Below, one piece after another: positions 8,622 through 17,777 of a DNA stretch of 64,000 bases. The DNA is from Verrucomicrobiales bacterium (GTDB taxonomy: Bacteria; Verrucomicrobiota; Verrucomicrobiia; Verrucomicrobiales; DEV007), in assembly GCA_029213005.1 (NCBI GenBank), contig JARGPI010000012.1, forward strand, positions 1 through 64,000, in the 5' to 3' direction. How positions within the stretch are numbered: the first letter of the stretch is position 1; every line of letters starts with the position of its first letter. Under the pieces are notes generated by a model that worked only from the letters and a program-made list of their open reading frames with translations, searched no databases and had not been told where the DNA came from. The translations under genes were made by a program, and so were the position numbers.

Positions 8622-9569
8622 ATGAAACGCGATTCTTTCTTCATTAACATCATAATGCTGACCATTTTCGGATTTTTTCTGAGCTCCTGTGGTCAGAACT
8701 CCGGGGATTCCGGTGACTCTGACAAACCCGTAGTCGCTCTCGTCATGAAGTCCCTGGCCAATGAATTTTTCAAAACGATGGCCGACGGGGCGGAGAAGCA
8801 TCAAGCCGCCAATCCTGACCAATACGAGTTGATCGTAAACGGGATTCGCAATGAGACCGACCTCACCGCGCAGGTCAATTTGGTTGAGCAAATGGTGTCC
8901 CGTGGCGTCGATGCCATCGTCATCGCCCCCGCCGATTCCAAAGCGCTCGCACCGGCCTTGAAACGTGCCATTGATGCCGGTGTTACCGTGATCAATATCG
9001 ACAATCAACTCGATCAGGACGTGTTGAAAGAAGCCAGTCTCACCATCCCCTTCGTCGGGCCCGACAATCGCGAAGGAGCCAGGATGGTAGGCGATCAGGT
9101 GGCGAAACAACTCCAGAAAGGTGATGCCGTCGCCATTATCGAAGGGGTTCCCACCGCGTTCAATGCCGTCCAGCGCAGACTCGGTTTTGAAGATGCGATG
9201 GAAGCCGCCGGGATCAAAATCGTCAGTTCACAATCCGGTAGCTGGGAAATGGCCAAAGCCAACACGGTAGCGTCCGCTATGCTCAGTGAGCACCCCGAAA
9301 TCAAAGCGATTCTCTGCGCCAACGATTCTATGGCTCTCGGCGCCGTTCAGGCTGTGAAAGCAGCGGGGCAGAACGGAAAAATACTCGTCGCGGGCTTCGA
9401 TAACATTTCGGCGATTAATCCACTGATTGAATCCGGTGAAGTTGCCGCAACCGCAGACCAACATGGCGACGAACTGGCCGTGTTCGGAATTGAAGCCGCC
9501 TTAAAAATTCTCGACGGAGGCGAGTCAGTGAATCGCAAAACCCGGGTGGACCTCATTACCAAACCTTGA
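8622..9569 (+). CDS. Sugar ABC transporter substrate-binding lipoprotein (RbsB-like)
   Basis: About 315 residues, the periplasmic binding component of a ribose-type importer. The signal is lipoprotein-like (MKRDSFFINIIMLTIFGFF, then LSSC) with a short Gly/Asp/Ser linker. The mature part is a type I periplasmic-binding fold: VALVMKSLANEFFKTMADGA, LVEQMVSRGVDAIVIAPADS, AILCANDSMALGAVQAVK, and ILVAGFDNISAINPLIESG. ATG 8610 is an alternative start adding MNGI. I prefer 8622 because basic residues then directly follow the methionine. It is the first gene of the operon facing the LacI gene; the stop codon overlaps a palindromic repeat. The ligand is predicted as ribose or a similar sugar, not shown. 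Confidence 0.92.
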   Translation: MKRDSFFINIIMLTIFGFFLSSCGQNSGDSGDSDKPVVALVMKSLANEFFKTMADGAEKHQAANPDQYELIVNGIRNETDLTAQVNLVEQMVSRGVDAIVIAPADSKALAPALKRAIDAGVTVINIDNQLDQDVLKEASLTIPFVGPDNREGARMVGDQVAKQLQKGDAVAIIEGVPTAFNAVQRRLGFEDAMEAAGIKIVSSQSGSWEMAKANTVASAMLSEHPEIKAILCANDSMALGAVQAVKAAGQNGKILVAGFDNISAINPLIESGEVAATADQHGDELAVFGIEAALKILDGGESVNRKTRVDLITKP

Positions 9570-9608
9570 TTGTACCCTGTACAGTCTGAAACGGTACCCT
9601 GTACAATC
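9568..9608. repeat. Palindromic TGTACCCTGTACA element, copy 1
   Basis: Two 13-base units, TGTACCCTGTACA (9571-9583) and GGTACCCTGTACA (9593-9605), sit inside outer arms GATTGTAC / GTACAATC. Unlike copies 2-4, both units point the same way, so the central CCC/GGG does not pair across the whole element. It overlaps the TGA of the binding-protein gene and ends 5 bases before the ATPase start codon, so it fills the entire gap. See copies at 22776, 36894 and 53759. Confidence 0.9.
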
Positions 9609-9613
9609 TCTGG

Positions 9614-11092
9614 ATGAACGCCATCACGATACAGAATCTTCAAAAATCCTACGTTCCCGGAGTGCCGGTCCTGAAGGATTTTGATTTTGAAATCGCTGAA
9701 GGCGAAGTTCATGCCCTCGTGGGGAGTAACGGAGCCGGCAAATCCACTCTCGCAAAAATCCTTACCGGCTTAACACCGGCAAATTCCGGAAATATAGACC
9801 GTCACGGACGTGATGAATCCGCCATCGTCTTAGTGCTACAGGAACTGAACATTATTCCAACACTGACCATTGCTGAAAATATATATATCAATGCTCTCCC
9901 CCGACGATTTGGTGTCATCAACCAAGCCTCATTAAACCATAAAGCAAAACAGGCTCTCGGCCGGGTGGGACTAAAAAACCTCGATCCTTCCCTCCCCGCC
10001 GGGAGCCTTGGTGTGGGACAACAGCAGCTCATCGAAATTGCATCTGCGCTGGAAAAAGAATCCTCCGTGCTGATCCTCGACGAACCCACCGCCGCTCTCA
10101 CCGGACCGGAAATCGAACTACTGTTTGATAACGTCAGAGCACTCCAGAAGCAGGGCGTGGCCATTCTCTACATCAGCCATCGCATGGACGAAATCGCCCG
10201 GATCTGCGACCGGGTTACCGTGATGAGAGATGGCAGGCGCATCGCAACCCATCAGGTATCGGAAGTAGAGACAACCCAACTGGTAGCTGAAATGGCAGGT
10301 AGTGAAATTTCTTCCCGAACTGCGGCACCCAGTCAACAGAAGGAGAAAATTACCGGCATTTCGGTATCAAACCTTAGTGGCGGGGAGAAAGTCAAAAACG
10401 TCAGCTTCGACGCCTACCGTGGGGAAATCCTCGGTATCGCCGGACTGATTGGAGCCGGACGAACAGAGACCTTGCGGGCGATCTTCGGCGCGGATCCTAT
10501 CAGCGGCGGCGAAATTCGTCTCGGTCCGGAACAAATACCTTTCCATCCCAAAAGTCCCTCTGATTCTGTAGCGAAGAAACTCGCGCTGGTTCCAGAGGAC
10601 CGAAAGCAGGACGGCCTCTTACTACCACTGAGTATCACAGCCAACACCGTTCTCGCCTCAAACCGCAGCTTACTCCTCGACGATGCCGGGGACCGGAACG
10701 CAACAGTAACGACAGGCGAACGACTCGCTTTAAAATACGATTCCCCGGACCAGGCAGTGGGCGATCTCAGCGGCGGGAATCAGCAGAAGGTCGTCATATC
10801 GCGCTGGTTACTTTGTGAAAGTGACATCTATTTATTTGACGAACCTACCCGGGGAGTCGACGTCGCTGCTAAAGAATCAATCTATACTTTGCTCGACGAA
10901 TTAGTCGAAGCGAACAAGACCATCATACTGGTATCCAGTGACCTGACAGAGCTCATGTCGATCTCCCACCGGATTCTGGTTATGTCTAACGGACGCATCA
11001 CCGGGGAATTCGAACCGGAGACCTGGAGCCGGGAAGCCATCACCGCCGCAGCCTTTGCCGGTTATGAAAACCGAAAGGAGACTGCCGCATGA
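9614..11092 (+). CDS. Sugar ABC transporter double ATP-binding protein (RbsA-like)
   Basis: 492 residues with two ATPase domains in tandem, as in RbsA/XylG/MglA. Domain 1 has Walker A GSNGAGKST, signature-like LGVGQQQLIEIA and Walker B VLILDEPTAAL. Domain 2 has the usual degenerate Walker A GLIGAGRTE, signature LSGGNQQKVVISRW and Walker B IYLFDEPTRGVDV. It powers the importer on the cytoplasmic face of the membrane. It overlaps the permease gene by four bases (ATGA), so translation is coupled downstream. Its own ribosome-binding region is taken up by the palindromic element 9568-9608, which may reduce its expression relative to the binding protein. Confidence 0.95.
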   Translation: MNAITIQNLQKSYVPGVPVLKDFDFEIAEGEVHALVGSNGAGKSTLAKILTGLTPANSGNIDRHGRDESAIVLVLQELNIIPTLTIAENIYINALPRRFGVINQASLNHKAKQALGRVGLKNLDPSLPAGSLGVGQQQLIEIASALEKESSVLILDEPTAALTGPEIELLFDNVRALQKQGVAILYISHRMDEIARICDRVTVMRDGRRIATHQVSEVETTQLVAEMAGSEISSRTAAPSQQKEKITGISVSNLSGGEKVKNVSFDAYRGEILGIAGLIGAGRTETLRAIFGADPISGGEIRLGPEQIPFHPKSPSDSVAKKLALVPEDRKQDGLLLPLSITANTVLASNRSLLLDDAGDRNATVTTGERLALKYDSPDQAVGDLSGGNQQKVVISRWLLCESDIYLFDEPTRGVDVAAKESIYTLLDELVEANKTIILVSSDLTELMSISHRILVMSNGRITGEFEPETWSREAITAAAFAGYENRKETAA

Positions 11093-12066
11093 ACATGAAG
11101 CGATTCCTCACTGACTATGCACCGATGTTTATCATCTGGGTCATTCTCATCCTGCTTTTCGGGAGCCTCAGTGACAATTTTTTAAGTTCCCGAACCCTTT
11201 CAACCATCGCCGGACAGGTGCCCCCACTGGTTCTGGTCTGCTGCGGAATGACGCTGATCCTGATCGTGGCGGGCATCGATTTGTCAGTCGGCTCCGTTCT
11301 CGCCTTCTGTGCGACCCTTTTCTGTCTTTTAATTTCAAAGGGTAACTGGCCGGTTCCGATCGCCGGCCTCGCCGCCATTGCCGCCGGTGGAGTCTTTGGG
11401 TTGATTAACGGATTGGTCAGCGTGTGTTTCAAAGTGCCTTCGTTTATCGTCACACTGGGGACCCTTAAAATCGCCTTTGGATTGTCACTTCTGATCAGCC
11501 GGTCGGAAACCATTACCGTAGGGATGAAACTGGAGAACCTGATATCCCCTCTCCCCGTTCTCGGTATCCCGATCAGCTTTATTGTTGCCCTCTGTCTGGT
11601 TGTGATCGGACAGTTTATCCTGTCGAAAACAATCTATGGAAGGCACTTGATCGCAATCGGCACCAACGAGTCTGCCGTTCGCCTCGCCGGTGTGGCCACC
11701 ACATGGAAAAAAGTATCTGTATTTGTCGTCACCGGCATCCTGGCAGGTCTCGCTTCTATATTCTTCGCCGCCCGGCTCGGTGGAGCCAACGCTGACCTGG
11801 GCAACGGTTTCGAGCTATCAGCTATCGCCGCAGTCGTGATCGGCGGAACCAGCCTGATGGGTGGCCGCGGCTCATTGATCAACAGTTTTCTCGGTGTGCT
11901 CATCATCTTAACGCTTGATGCCGGACTCGCTCAGGTCGGCGCTGATGAATGGGTAAAACATGTCATCACCGGCATGGTAATTATTTTGGCCGTTCTCCTC
12001 GATGTGATGAGGGGGGAAATGGGAAACCGACTACTTCAAAAATACCAACAACTCCGTCAAAAATAA
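11089..12066 (+). CDS. Sugar ABC transporter permease (RbsC-like)
   Basis: 325 residues of mostly membrane helices, family BPD_transp_2 (RbsC/XylH). Recognisable stretches are GMTLILIVAGIDLSVGSVLA near residue 55, FKVPSFIVTLGTLKIAFGLS, YGRHLIAIGTNESAVRLAGV and AVVIGGTSLMGGRGS. It forms the channel for the binding protein and double ATPase encoded just upstream, with which it overlaps (ATGAACATG; MKRF at 11095 is an alternative start). The next gene starts one base after its stop, so all genes to 16857 are probably one transcript. Confidence 0.95.
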   Translation: MNMKRFLTDYAPMFIIWVILILLFGSLSDNFLSSRTLSTIAGQVPPLVLVCCGMTLILIVAGIDLSVGSVLAFCATLFCLLISKGNWPVPIAGLAAIAAGGVFGLINGLVSVCFKVPSFIVTLGTLKIAFGLSLLISRSETITVGMKLENLISPLPVLGIPISFIVALCLVVIGQFILSKTIYGRHLIAIGTNESAVRLAGVATTWKKVSVFVVTGILAGLASIFFAARLGGANADLGNGFELSAIAAVVIGGTSLMGGRGSLINSFLGVLIILTLDAGLAQVGADEWVKHVITGMVIILAVLLDVMRGEMGNRLLQKYQQLRQK

Positions 12067-12067
12067 G

Positions 12068-14071
12068 ATGAAACCAATCCTGGCAATCGCGCTCTGCGTT
12101 TTCTTTCTCACGTTCAACAGTCCGGCACAGAACCCGGGGCCTGCCAAACCGGAAAAACCGGTTAAAGTTATCTTCGATACCGATATCACTGGCGATGTTG
12201 ATGATGTTTTGGCACTCGCAATGCTTCATACCCTGGCTGACCGCGGTGTTTGCGAAATTCTCGCCGTCACGATCTCGAAGGAAAATGAACTGGCCGCACC
12301 TTTTGTCGATGCAGTGAACACCTTCTATGGTCGGCCCGATATTCCGATCGGGATTCCGAAAGACGCCCCACACCGCGACAGCAAATATTTACATATCATC
12401 AACCAGAAGGATGGCGACAAACTACGCTACCCACATGATATCGGTATATCAACAGAGCCGGAACCGGCAGTGGAATTGATAAAAAAGACGTTATCGAAGG
12501 CCGGGGAAAACTCAGTGACAATCATACAAGTGGGGCTCGCAACGAACATTGCCCAACTGCTCGAAAGCGAGGGTGGTATCGACTTGGTGAAGGCAAAAGT
12601 TGATCACCTGTCGGTGATGGCCGGAGCATTCCAAACGATCCGGGATAACAACCGGTATCTTGAAGCTAACGTGAAAAACCATATTCCGTCGATGAAAACG
12701 CTGTCGGACAAATGGCCCGGCGAGGTGCCTGTGATCTGGAGTGGATTCTCGATCGGCATTGCCGCACCCTTCCCCCGCGAAAGCATCGCCAATGATTTTG
12801 ACTACATCGACCACCATATCGTTAAAGAAGCCTACCTCGCCTACTGCGGACCGGATCATGACCGTCCCAGCTGGGACTTAACCAGCGTTCTCTACTCGCT
12901 ATTCCCTCACCGTGGCTATTTTGATCTCTCACCGGTAGGTAAAGTTCGAGTCAGCGATACCGGTTTCACCACTTTCACTCCCGCTAAGGGACCATTTGAT
13001 CGCCCTAAAAACATCGAAAAGTTCGCGGCGATTCGGAAGCGGGATCGCTTTTTGCTGATGTCCCCGGTTCAGTCTGAAAGAGTCAAAGAAGCTCTGGTCC
13101 ATTTTGTCGCTCAGCCACCTAAAGATATGAAGGTGAAGTCAGCGGCCAAAACCAAACTGATTTTTGATACCGATATGGGCAACGACGTCGACGATGCCAT
13201 GGCACTGGCGATGATTCACTCCCTCGAAAAAAGGGGCGCTTGCGAACTGCTCGCAGTGACCTCCACCAAGGATCATCCCAAATCAGCAGCCTTTATCGAC
13301 GCGGTCAATACTTTCTATGGAAGACCGGATGTCCCCATCGGCGCGGTAAAAGATGGTACCACCAAAGAGTTGGGTAAATTCAATGGTCTCGCCGATAACT
13401 ATCCTCACGACCTGCGGAGCGGAGAGGATGCTCCGGATGCGGTAGCGTTACTTCGGAAAACCCTCGCCTCGCAACCCGACAATTCCGTATCGATCGCTCA
13501 GGTGGGATTCTTTACTAATCTTTCAAGACTACTTGAGACCAAAGGTGACGAGCACTCCCCTCTCGACGGAGTCGAACTGGTAAAGAAAAAAGTCAAACAG
13601 CTCGTAATCATGGCGGGTGCTTTCCAAACGATCCGCTACTACAACGATTACTCTGAATACAATGTGTTCAAAGACGTGCCGTCAGCCCAGAAGTTCTGCG
13701 AAAAATGGCCTTCTCCCCTTGTCTGGAGTGGCTTCGAAATCGGTATCGCGGCACCTTACCCCTGGCAAAGTGTGATGGAGGATTTTGAGTATGCGAAACC
13801 TCATCCAATCAAAGAGGCCTATCTGGACTACGTCCCTTTCACACCTCATGATCGTCCGACCTGGGATCTCACCGCGGTTCTCCATGCCGTCTATCCCGAC
13901 CGGGGGTACTTCGGACTGTCTGTAAAAGGAGACGTTACCGTCGAAGATGATGGATTCACTATCTTTTCCCCGAAAATCAAAGGTCGCGATCGCTTTATGA
14001 CCATGACAGAAGAACAGAAAGCCCGCGTTAGCGAAGCACTCGTTCAATTAACCTCAGAGCCTCCCCGTTGA
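12068..14071 (+). CDS. Secreted tandem-domain nucleoside hydrolase
   Basis: 667 residues: a signal peptide (MKPILAIALCVFFLTFNSPA) and two complete inosine-uridine nucleoside hydrolase-like domains. Domain 1 begins VIFDTDITGDVDDVLALAML (about residue 33). Domain 2 begins LIFDTDMGNDVDDAMALAMI (about residue 366). Each repeats VDAVNTFYGRPD.PIG, VMAGAFQTIR, VWSGF.IGIAAP and a PSWDLTS/PTWDLTA motif. The aspartates of the DTD...DVDD loop bind the catalytic calcium in this family, which cleaves N-ribosides to base plus ribose. Both domains keep them. Single-domain enzymes of ~310-330 residues are normal, so this is an internal duplication. Export plus the adjacent ribose-type importer suggests extracytoplasmic release and uptake of ribose. 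Confidence 0.88.
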   Translation: MKPILAIALCVFFLTFNSPAQNPGPAKPEKPVKVIFDTDITGDVDDVLALAMLHTLADRGVCEILAVTISKENELAAPFVDAVNTFYGRPDIPIGIPKDAPHRDSKYLHIINQKDGDKLRYPHDIGISTEPEPAVELIKKTLSKAGENSVTIIQVGLATNIAQLLESEGGIDLVKAKVDHLSVMAGAFQTIRDNNRYLEANVKNHIPSMKTLSDKWPGEVPVIWSGFSIGIAAPFPRESIANDFDYIDHHIVKEAYLAYCGPDHDRPSWDLTSVLYSLFPHRGYFDLSPVGKVRVSDTGFTTFTPAKGPFDRPKNIEKFAAIRKRDRFLLMSPVQSERVKEALVHFVAQPPKDMKVKSAAKTKLIFDTDMGNDVDDAMALAMIHSLEKRGACELLAVTSTKDHPKSAAFIDAVNTFYGRPDVPIGAVKDGTTKELGKFNGLADNYPHDLRSGEDAPDAVALLRKTLASQPDNSVSIAQVGFFTNLSRLLETKGDEHSPLDGVELVKKKVKQLVIMAGAFQTIRYYNDYSEYNVFKDVPSAQKFCEKWPSPLVWSGFEIGIAAPYPWQSVMEDFEYAKPHPIKEAYLDYVPFTPHDRPTWDLTAVLHAVYPDRGYFGLSVKGDVTVEDDGFTIFSPKIKGRDRFMTMTEEQKARVSEALVQLTSEPPR

Positions 14072-14074
14072 TCT

Positions 14075-15895
14075 ATGAAACTGCTACTGCCTTTTCTTTA
14101 CCTATTCCTCACAGCGTTCACCGGCCTCGCCGCACAGCCCAATGTCATCGTCATCGTCACCGATGATCAGGGCTACGGCGATATGTCCTGCCATGGAAAC
14201 CCGGTTCTGAAAACTCCCCATATCGATTCTCTACATGCTCAGAGCCTGCGATTGACCGATTTTCACGTCGCGCCGATGTGCACCCCGACCCGCGGGCAGC
14301 TATTAACCGGAATCGACGCCGCGGCAAATGGAGCCATTAACGTGAGCAGCGGACGAACCCTGTTGAAAACGGGGATACCCACCCTTGCCGATATCCTTTC
14401 CGGAAACGGTTACCAGACGGGACTATTCGGCAAATGGCATCTCGGCGATAACTATCCCTATCGGCCGGAGGATCGTGGCTTTCAGGAAACGCTTTGGTTC
14501 CCCTCTTCCCACATCAACTCGACCCCCGACGTGTGGGACAATGACTACTTTGATGATACCTATCGCAGAAATGGAACACTCAAAAAATATCAGGGCTACT
14601 GTACCGATATCTTTTTTGACGAAGCCATGACCTGGATGAAAAAACAGGCTGATGAGGAAAAACCTTTCTTTGTTTATTTGCCGACTAATGCGCCGCATTC
14701 CCCTTATTGGCTTCCGCAGCACTACCGGGACGCAATGACTGCAGATCTCGAGGAGGCGGAGAGGTCCGGTCGATTAAAAACTAAGCTCACCGGTGATAAA
14801 AGAACCCGGCTGATCGACTTTTTGGCAATGATCCAGCAGATCGACGATAATATCGGTAAACTCGATTCCTTTTTAACCGAATCGGGAATTGGCTCCGATA
14901 CCATCGTAATCTTCCTGACCGACAACGGTAGTACTCTCGGTGAAACCTACTTCAACGCGGGAATGCGGGGGCGGAAAACTCAGTTATGGGAAGGCGGTCA
15001 CCGCGTGCCCTGTTTTGTTAGATGGCCCGGGGGTAAATTGGGCGAACCACGGGATATATCCGGTCTCACTCAAGTCCAGGATTTGGCACCGACTATCCTC
15101 GATCTCTGCGAAATCAAAACTGAGTCAAAGTTCGATGGGGAAAGCCTCGAAGCCGTGCTTCGGAAACGGGAAACGGTCGATGAAGATAGAATTCTGACGA
15201 TCAACTACAGCCGGATGCCCTTTGGATTTGACTACCCGTCTCCCGACAGTCCGTCGATAATGCGTCGTGAAGGAGCAGGTGTCCTTTGGAAACAGTGGCG
15301 CCTTCTCGAAGACCGCGAACTCTACAATCTGGAAACTGATCCCCGTCAGAAAACAAATGTGATTGAAGATCATCCGGAAGTCGTTGCGAAGATGCGCAAT
15401 CACCTCAACCAATGGTGGGAACGGGTCGGACCGACAGCGAACGATCCTCAGCCGGTCATCATCGGTCACGAAGAAGCAAATCCCGCAATGCTGACTGCCT
15501 GTGAGTGGCTCGATGTCTTTATCGATCAGCAGAGCCAAATCAGAAGGGCTGACCTGAAAAACGGTTGGTGGGAACTGGAAGTGGCCGACGCGGGCCGCTA
15601 CGAATTTGAACTGCGGAGATGGCCCCGCGAACTGGATTTGGGCCTGAGTGAAGGACTGCCTGCCACCCGGGTTACCGATGGAACATTACTCGAAGGCACC
15701 GCTCTGCCCATCGGTCGTGCGAGATTGAAACTGGGAACCGGCCCTATGATGCGGAGGCCACTGAAACCTAAAGCAAAATTCGCCACCTTTTCAGCTAATC
15801 TCGAGCCGGGGCGAATCCGATTACATACCTGGTTCGATGACAACAACGGCCAGCCGCTTCTCGGTGCTTACTATGTCTATGTCGAAAGAAAATGA
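14075..15895 (+). CDS. Secreted sulfatase (arylsulfatase family)
   Basis: 606 residues with a signal peptide (ending near LAA) and the S1 sulfatase fold: NVIVIVTDDQGYGDMSCHGN (metal-binding aspartates) and the formylglycine motif CTPTRGQLLTG, in which Cys is converted to formylglycine. Also present are GKWHLGD, TNAPHSPYW and FLTDNGSTLG. The catalytic set looks complete. The extra ~130 residues after about 470 form a C-terminal beta-rich region. The gene sits between two nucleoside hydrolase genes and overlaps the second by four bases, so it is part of the LacI/ABC operon. It would remove sulfate from a carbohydrate or nucleoside-like substrate outside the cytoplasm. Substrate unknown. Confidence 0.93.
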   Translation: MKLLLPFLYLFLTAFTGLAAQPNVIVIVTDDQGYGDMSCHGNPVLKTPHIDSLHAQSLRLTDFHVAPMCTPTRGQLLTGIDAAANGAINVSSGRTLLKTGIPTLADILSGNGYQTGLFGKWHLGDNYPYRPEDRGFQETLWFPSSHINSTPDVWDNDYFDDTYRRNGTLKKYQGYCTDIFFDEAMTWMKKQADEEKPFFVYLPTNAPHSPYWLPQHYRDAMTADLEEAERSGRLKTKLTGDKRTRLIDFLAMIQQIDDNIGKLDSFLTESGIGSDTIVIFLTDNGSTLGETYFNAGMRGRKTQLWEGGHRVPCFVRWPGGKLGEPRDISGLTQVQDLAPTILDLCEIKTESKFDGESLEAVLRKRETVDEDRILTINYSRMPFGFDYPSPDSPSIMRREGAGVLWKQWRLLEDRELYNLETDPRQKTNVIEDHPEVVAKMRNHLNQWWERVGPTANDPQPVIIGHEEANPAMLTACEWLDVFIDQQSQIRRADLKNGWWELEVADAGRYEFELRRWPRELDLGLSEGLPATRVTDGTLLEGTALPIGRARLKLGTGPMMRRPLKPKAKFATFSANLEPGRIRLHTWFDDNNGQPLLGAYYVYVERK

Positions 15896-16857
15896 AATAC
15901 TGGTTACTTCTCATCCTGCTCGTTGGAAATGGATACGCAGCTGATCCGGTGCGATTGATTTTCGACACCGATATGGCGAATGATTGTGATGATGCCGGTG
16001 CTCTTGCCGTGCTCCACGCTCTGGCCGATCTCGGTGAAGTCGAAATTTTAGCAGTCGTCACCAACCGGAAATGCCCCGGCAATGCCTCTGCAGCAGCGGC
16101 TGATGTCATCAACACCTGGTATGGAAGACCCGATATACCGATAGGCACGGACAAAGACGGAGCGACTATCAAGGGCGGACGCCCCAGCAGTTATACCGGA
16201 GTGCTGCGCGACGAGTTTCCTCATGACTCAAAGCCGGACAGTGAAATGCCGGATGCGATCTCGATTTACCGGTCAGCCCTCCAGTCCCAGCCCGACGGAA
16301 GCGTGATAATCTGTAGTGTCGGCGCTCTGAGCAATTTGGAAGATCTACTGAGTAGCCCGGCGGATGAAGAGCTCGTTAAAGCTAAAGTAAAGAAACTCTA
16401 TATCATGGGCGGTGGCTTTCCCCGAACCAATCACCCGGAAACCAATATCAAACTCGATCCCGCCGCCGCTGTATCGGTTACCAATCTTTGGCCAACACCA
16501 ATTGTCTGGCAGGGATATGAAGTTGGCGCGGCCATGATGAGCGGAGCGGAATTGCAAACGGCTCCTCCTGAGAATCCAGTTCGGAAAGCGTACGAGTTGC
16601 GACCGTTCCATGAATATCAGGCGATCACCTATGGAAAGCCGAACCACGATCTCGCGACGGTCCTGCTCGCTGTCCGCGGGGTTCAACCGGAGTTATGGCA
16701 CGAAACCAAAGGTGGCCACGTAGTTATCGATTCAGAGGGTGCCACACGATGGGATTCCAGCCGGAAAAAGGATCACAGTTACGTCCGAATCAAAGGTCAT
16801 CCCCGCAAACTCGTTAAGCTGCTTGGCGACTTGTTAGCCGCACCGCCAAAGAACTGA
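15892..16857 (+). CDS. Secreted nucleoside hydrolase-like protein
   Basis: 321 residues with a short signal peptide (MKYWLLLILLVGNGYAAD) and one nucleoside hydrolase domain. The metal loop is LIFDTDMANDCDDAGALAVL, followed by NTWYGRPDIPIG, LYIMGGGFPRTN, TPIVWQGYEVG and PNHDLATVLLAV. It differs from the duplicated enzyme upstream (for example DCDD rather than DVDD), so it may prefer another base or riboside. It is the last gene of the LacI-ABC-hydrolase-sulfatase operon, overlaps the sulfatase stop, and faces the convergent xerD with only 6 bases between the two stops and no clear terminator. Confidence 0.88.
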   Translation: MKYWLLLILLVGNGYAADPVRLIFDTDMANDCDDAGALAVLHALADLGEVEILAVVTNRKCPGNASAAAADVINTWYGRPDIPIGTDKDGATIKGGRPSSYTGVLRDEFPHDSKPDSEMPDAISIYRSALQSQPDGSVIICSVGALSNLEDLLSSPADEELVKAKVKKLYIMGGGFPRTNHPETNIKLDPAAAVSVTNLWPTPIVWQGYEVGAAMMSGAELQTAPPENPVRKAYELRPFHEYQAITYGKPNHDLATVLLAVRGVQPELWHETKGGHVVIDSEGATRWDSSRKKDHSYVRIKGHPRKLVKLLGDLLAAPPKN

Positions 16858-16863
16858 CGAGGC

Positions 16864-17757
16864 TCACCCTCGCGGATGGAATTTTTTGTGGATATTGCGA
16901 AGATGCTTCTGGTCCACGTGGGTGTAGATCTGGGTGGTTGAGATGTCGGCGTGCCCCAGCATTTCCTGAATGACCCTCAAGTCGGCACCGTTCCCCAGAA
17001 GATGCGTCGCAAACGAATGCCGCAGTAAATGCGGATAGACATTTTCATCAATACCCGCCTTTTGAGCGCGCTCCTTAACAATCTGCCAAACCCGGGTCGT
17101 CGTTATTTGGGTCCCGCGCTTTGAGATAAAAATTTCGCTTCCGGTCTGGCGCTTCAAAAGTTCTTTCCGCTCCGTCGTGACATAGTCCGTAATCGCAGCT
17201 CCCGCAGCACTCCCCAGAGGGACCACGCGGGTCTTATTGCCCTTTCCGGTAACCCGGATGATACCCTCTTCCAAATTGAGATGCTCCAAACGGGCATTTA
17301 CTAATTCGCCAACCCGCAAACCGCTGGAATACAGGAGTTCAAGAATTGCTTTATCCCGTTTTCCCAGCATCTCGCCGGTATCGATCGATTCGAGGAAGTG
17401 CTCGATCAACGGTTCATTTAACGTATCCGGAAGAGCCCTCTCCAGCCGTGGAGAATCGATCGCTTCAGCGATGTCTTCAGCTACCGCTCCGACCGCTGCC
17501 AGGTGTTTAAAAAACACCTTTAACGCAATCAAATTGATCCGCATCGTTGAAGCGGAGACCTCCTGCTCGCTCCGGCGATAGTGGAGAAAATCGGTAATAT
17601 GGCCCAGCGAAACTTCGCCAGCGTTCGTTATCCGGCGCTCTTTCGCGAGCCAGTCGGTGAACTGTTCCAGTGACTGCCGAACTGAGATTTGATAGTTATC
17701 CGAGAGGCCTTTCTCCACCGCTAAAAAGCGGATGTAACCATCGATGTGTTCTTCCAT
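16864..17757 (-). CDS. xerD: Site-specific tyrosine recombinase XerD
   Basis: A 297-residue tyrosine recombinase of standard XerC/D length. The N-terminal SAM-like core-binding domain (1-95) includes FLAVEKGLSDNYQISVRQSL. The catalytic domain has the first Arg in SSGLRVGELVNARLEHL, a Lys in VTGKGNKTRVVPLG, HLLRHSFATHLL (HxxR), GHADISTTQIYTHV with the second His and the nucleophile Tyr. All are present, so it should be active in resolving chromosome dimers at dif. XerD rather than XerC is my preference from overall similarity and is not certain. It is 20 bases downstream of the 862-residue protein gene on the same strand. Confidence 0.9.
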   Translation of the reverse strand: MEEHIDGYIRFLAVEKGLSDNYQISVRQSLEQFTDWLAKERRITNAGEVSLGHITDFLHYRRSEQEVSASTMRINLIALKVFFKHLAAVGAVAEDIAEAIDSPRLERALPDTLNEPLIEHFLESIDTGEMLGKRDKAILELLYSSGLRVGELVNARLEHLNLEEGIIRVTGKGNKTRVVPLGSAAGAAITDYVTTERKELLKRQTGSEIFISKRGTQITTTRVWQIVKERAQKAGIDENVYPHLLRHSFATHLLGNGADLRVIQEMLGHADISTTQIYTHVDQKHLRNIHKKFHPRG

Positions 17758-17777
17758 TGAATTCTACAGGGGAATGA

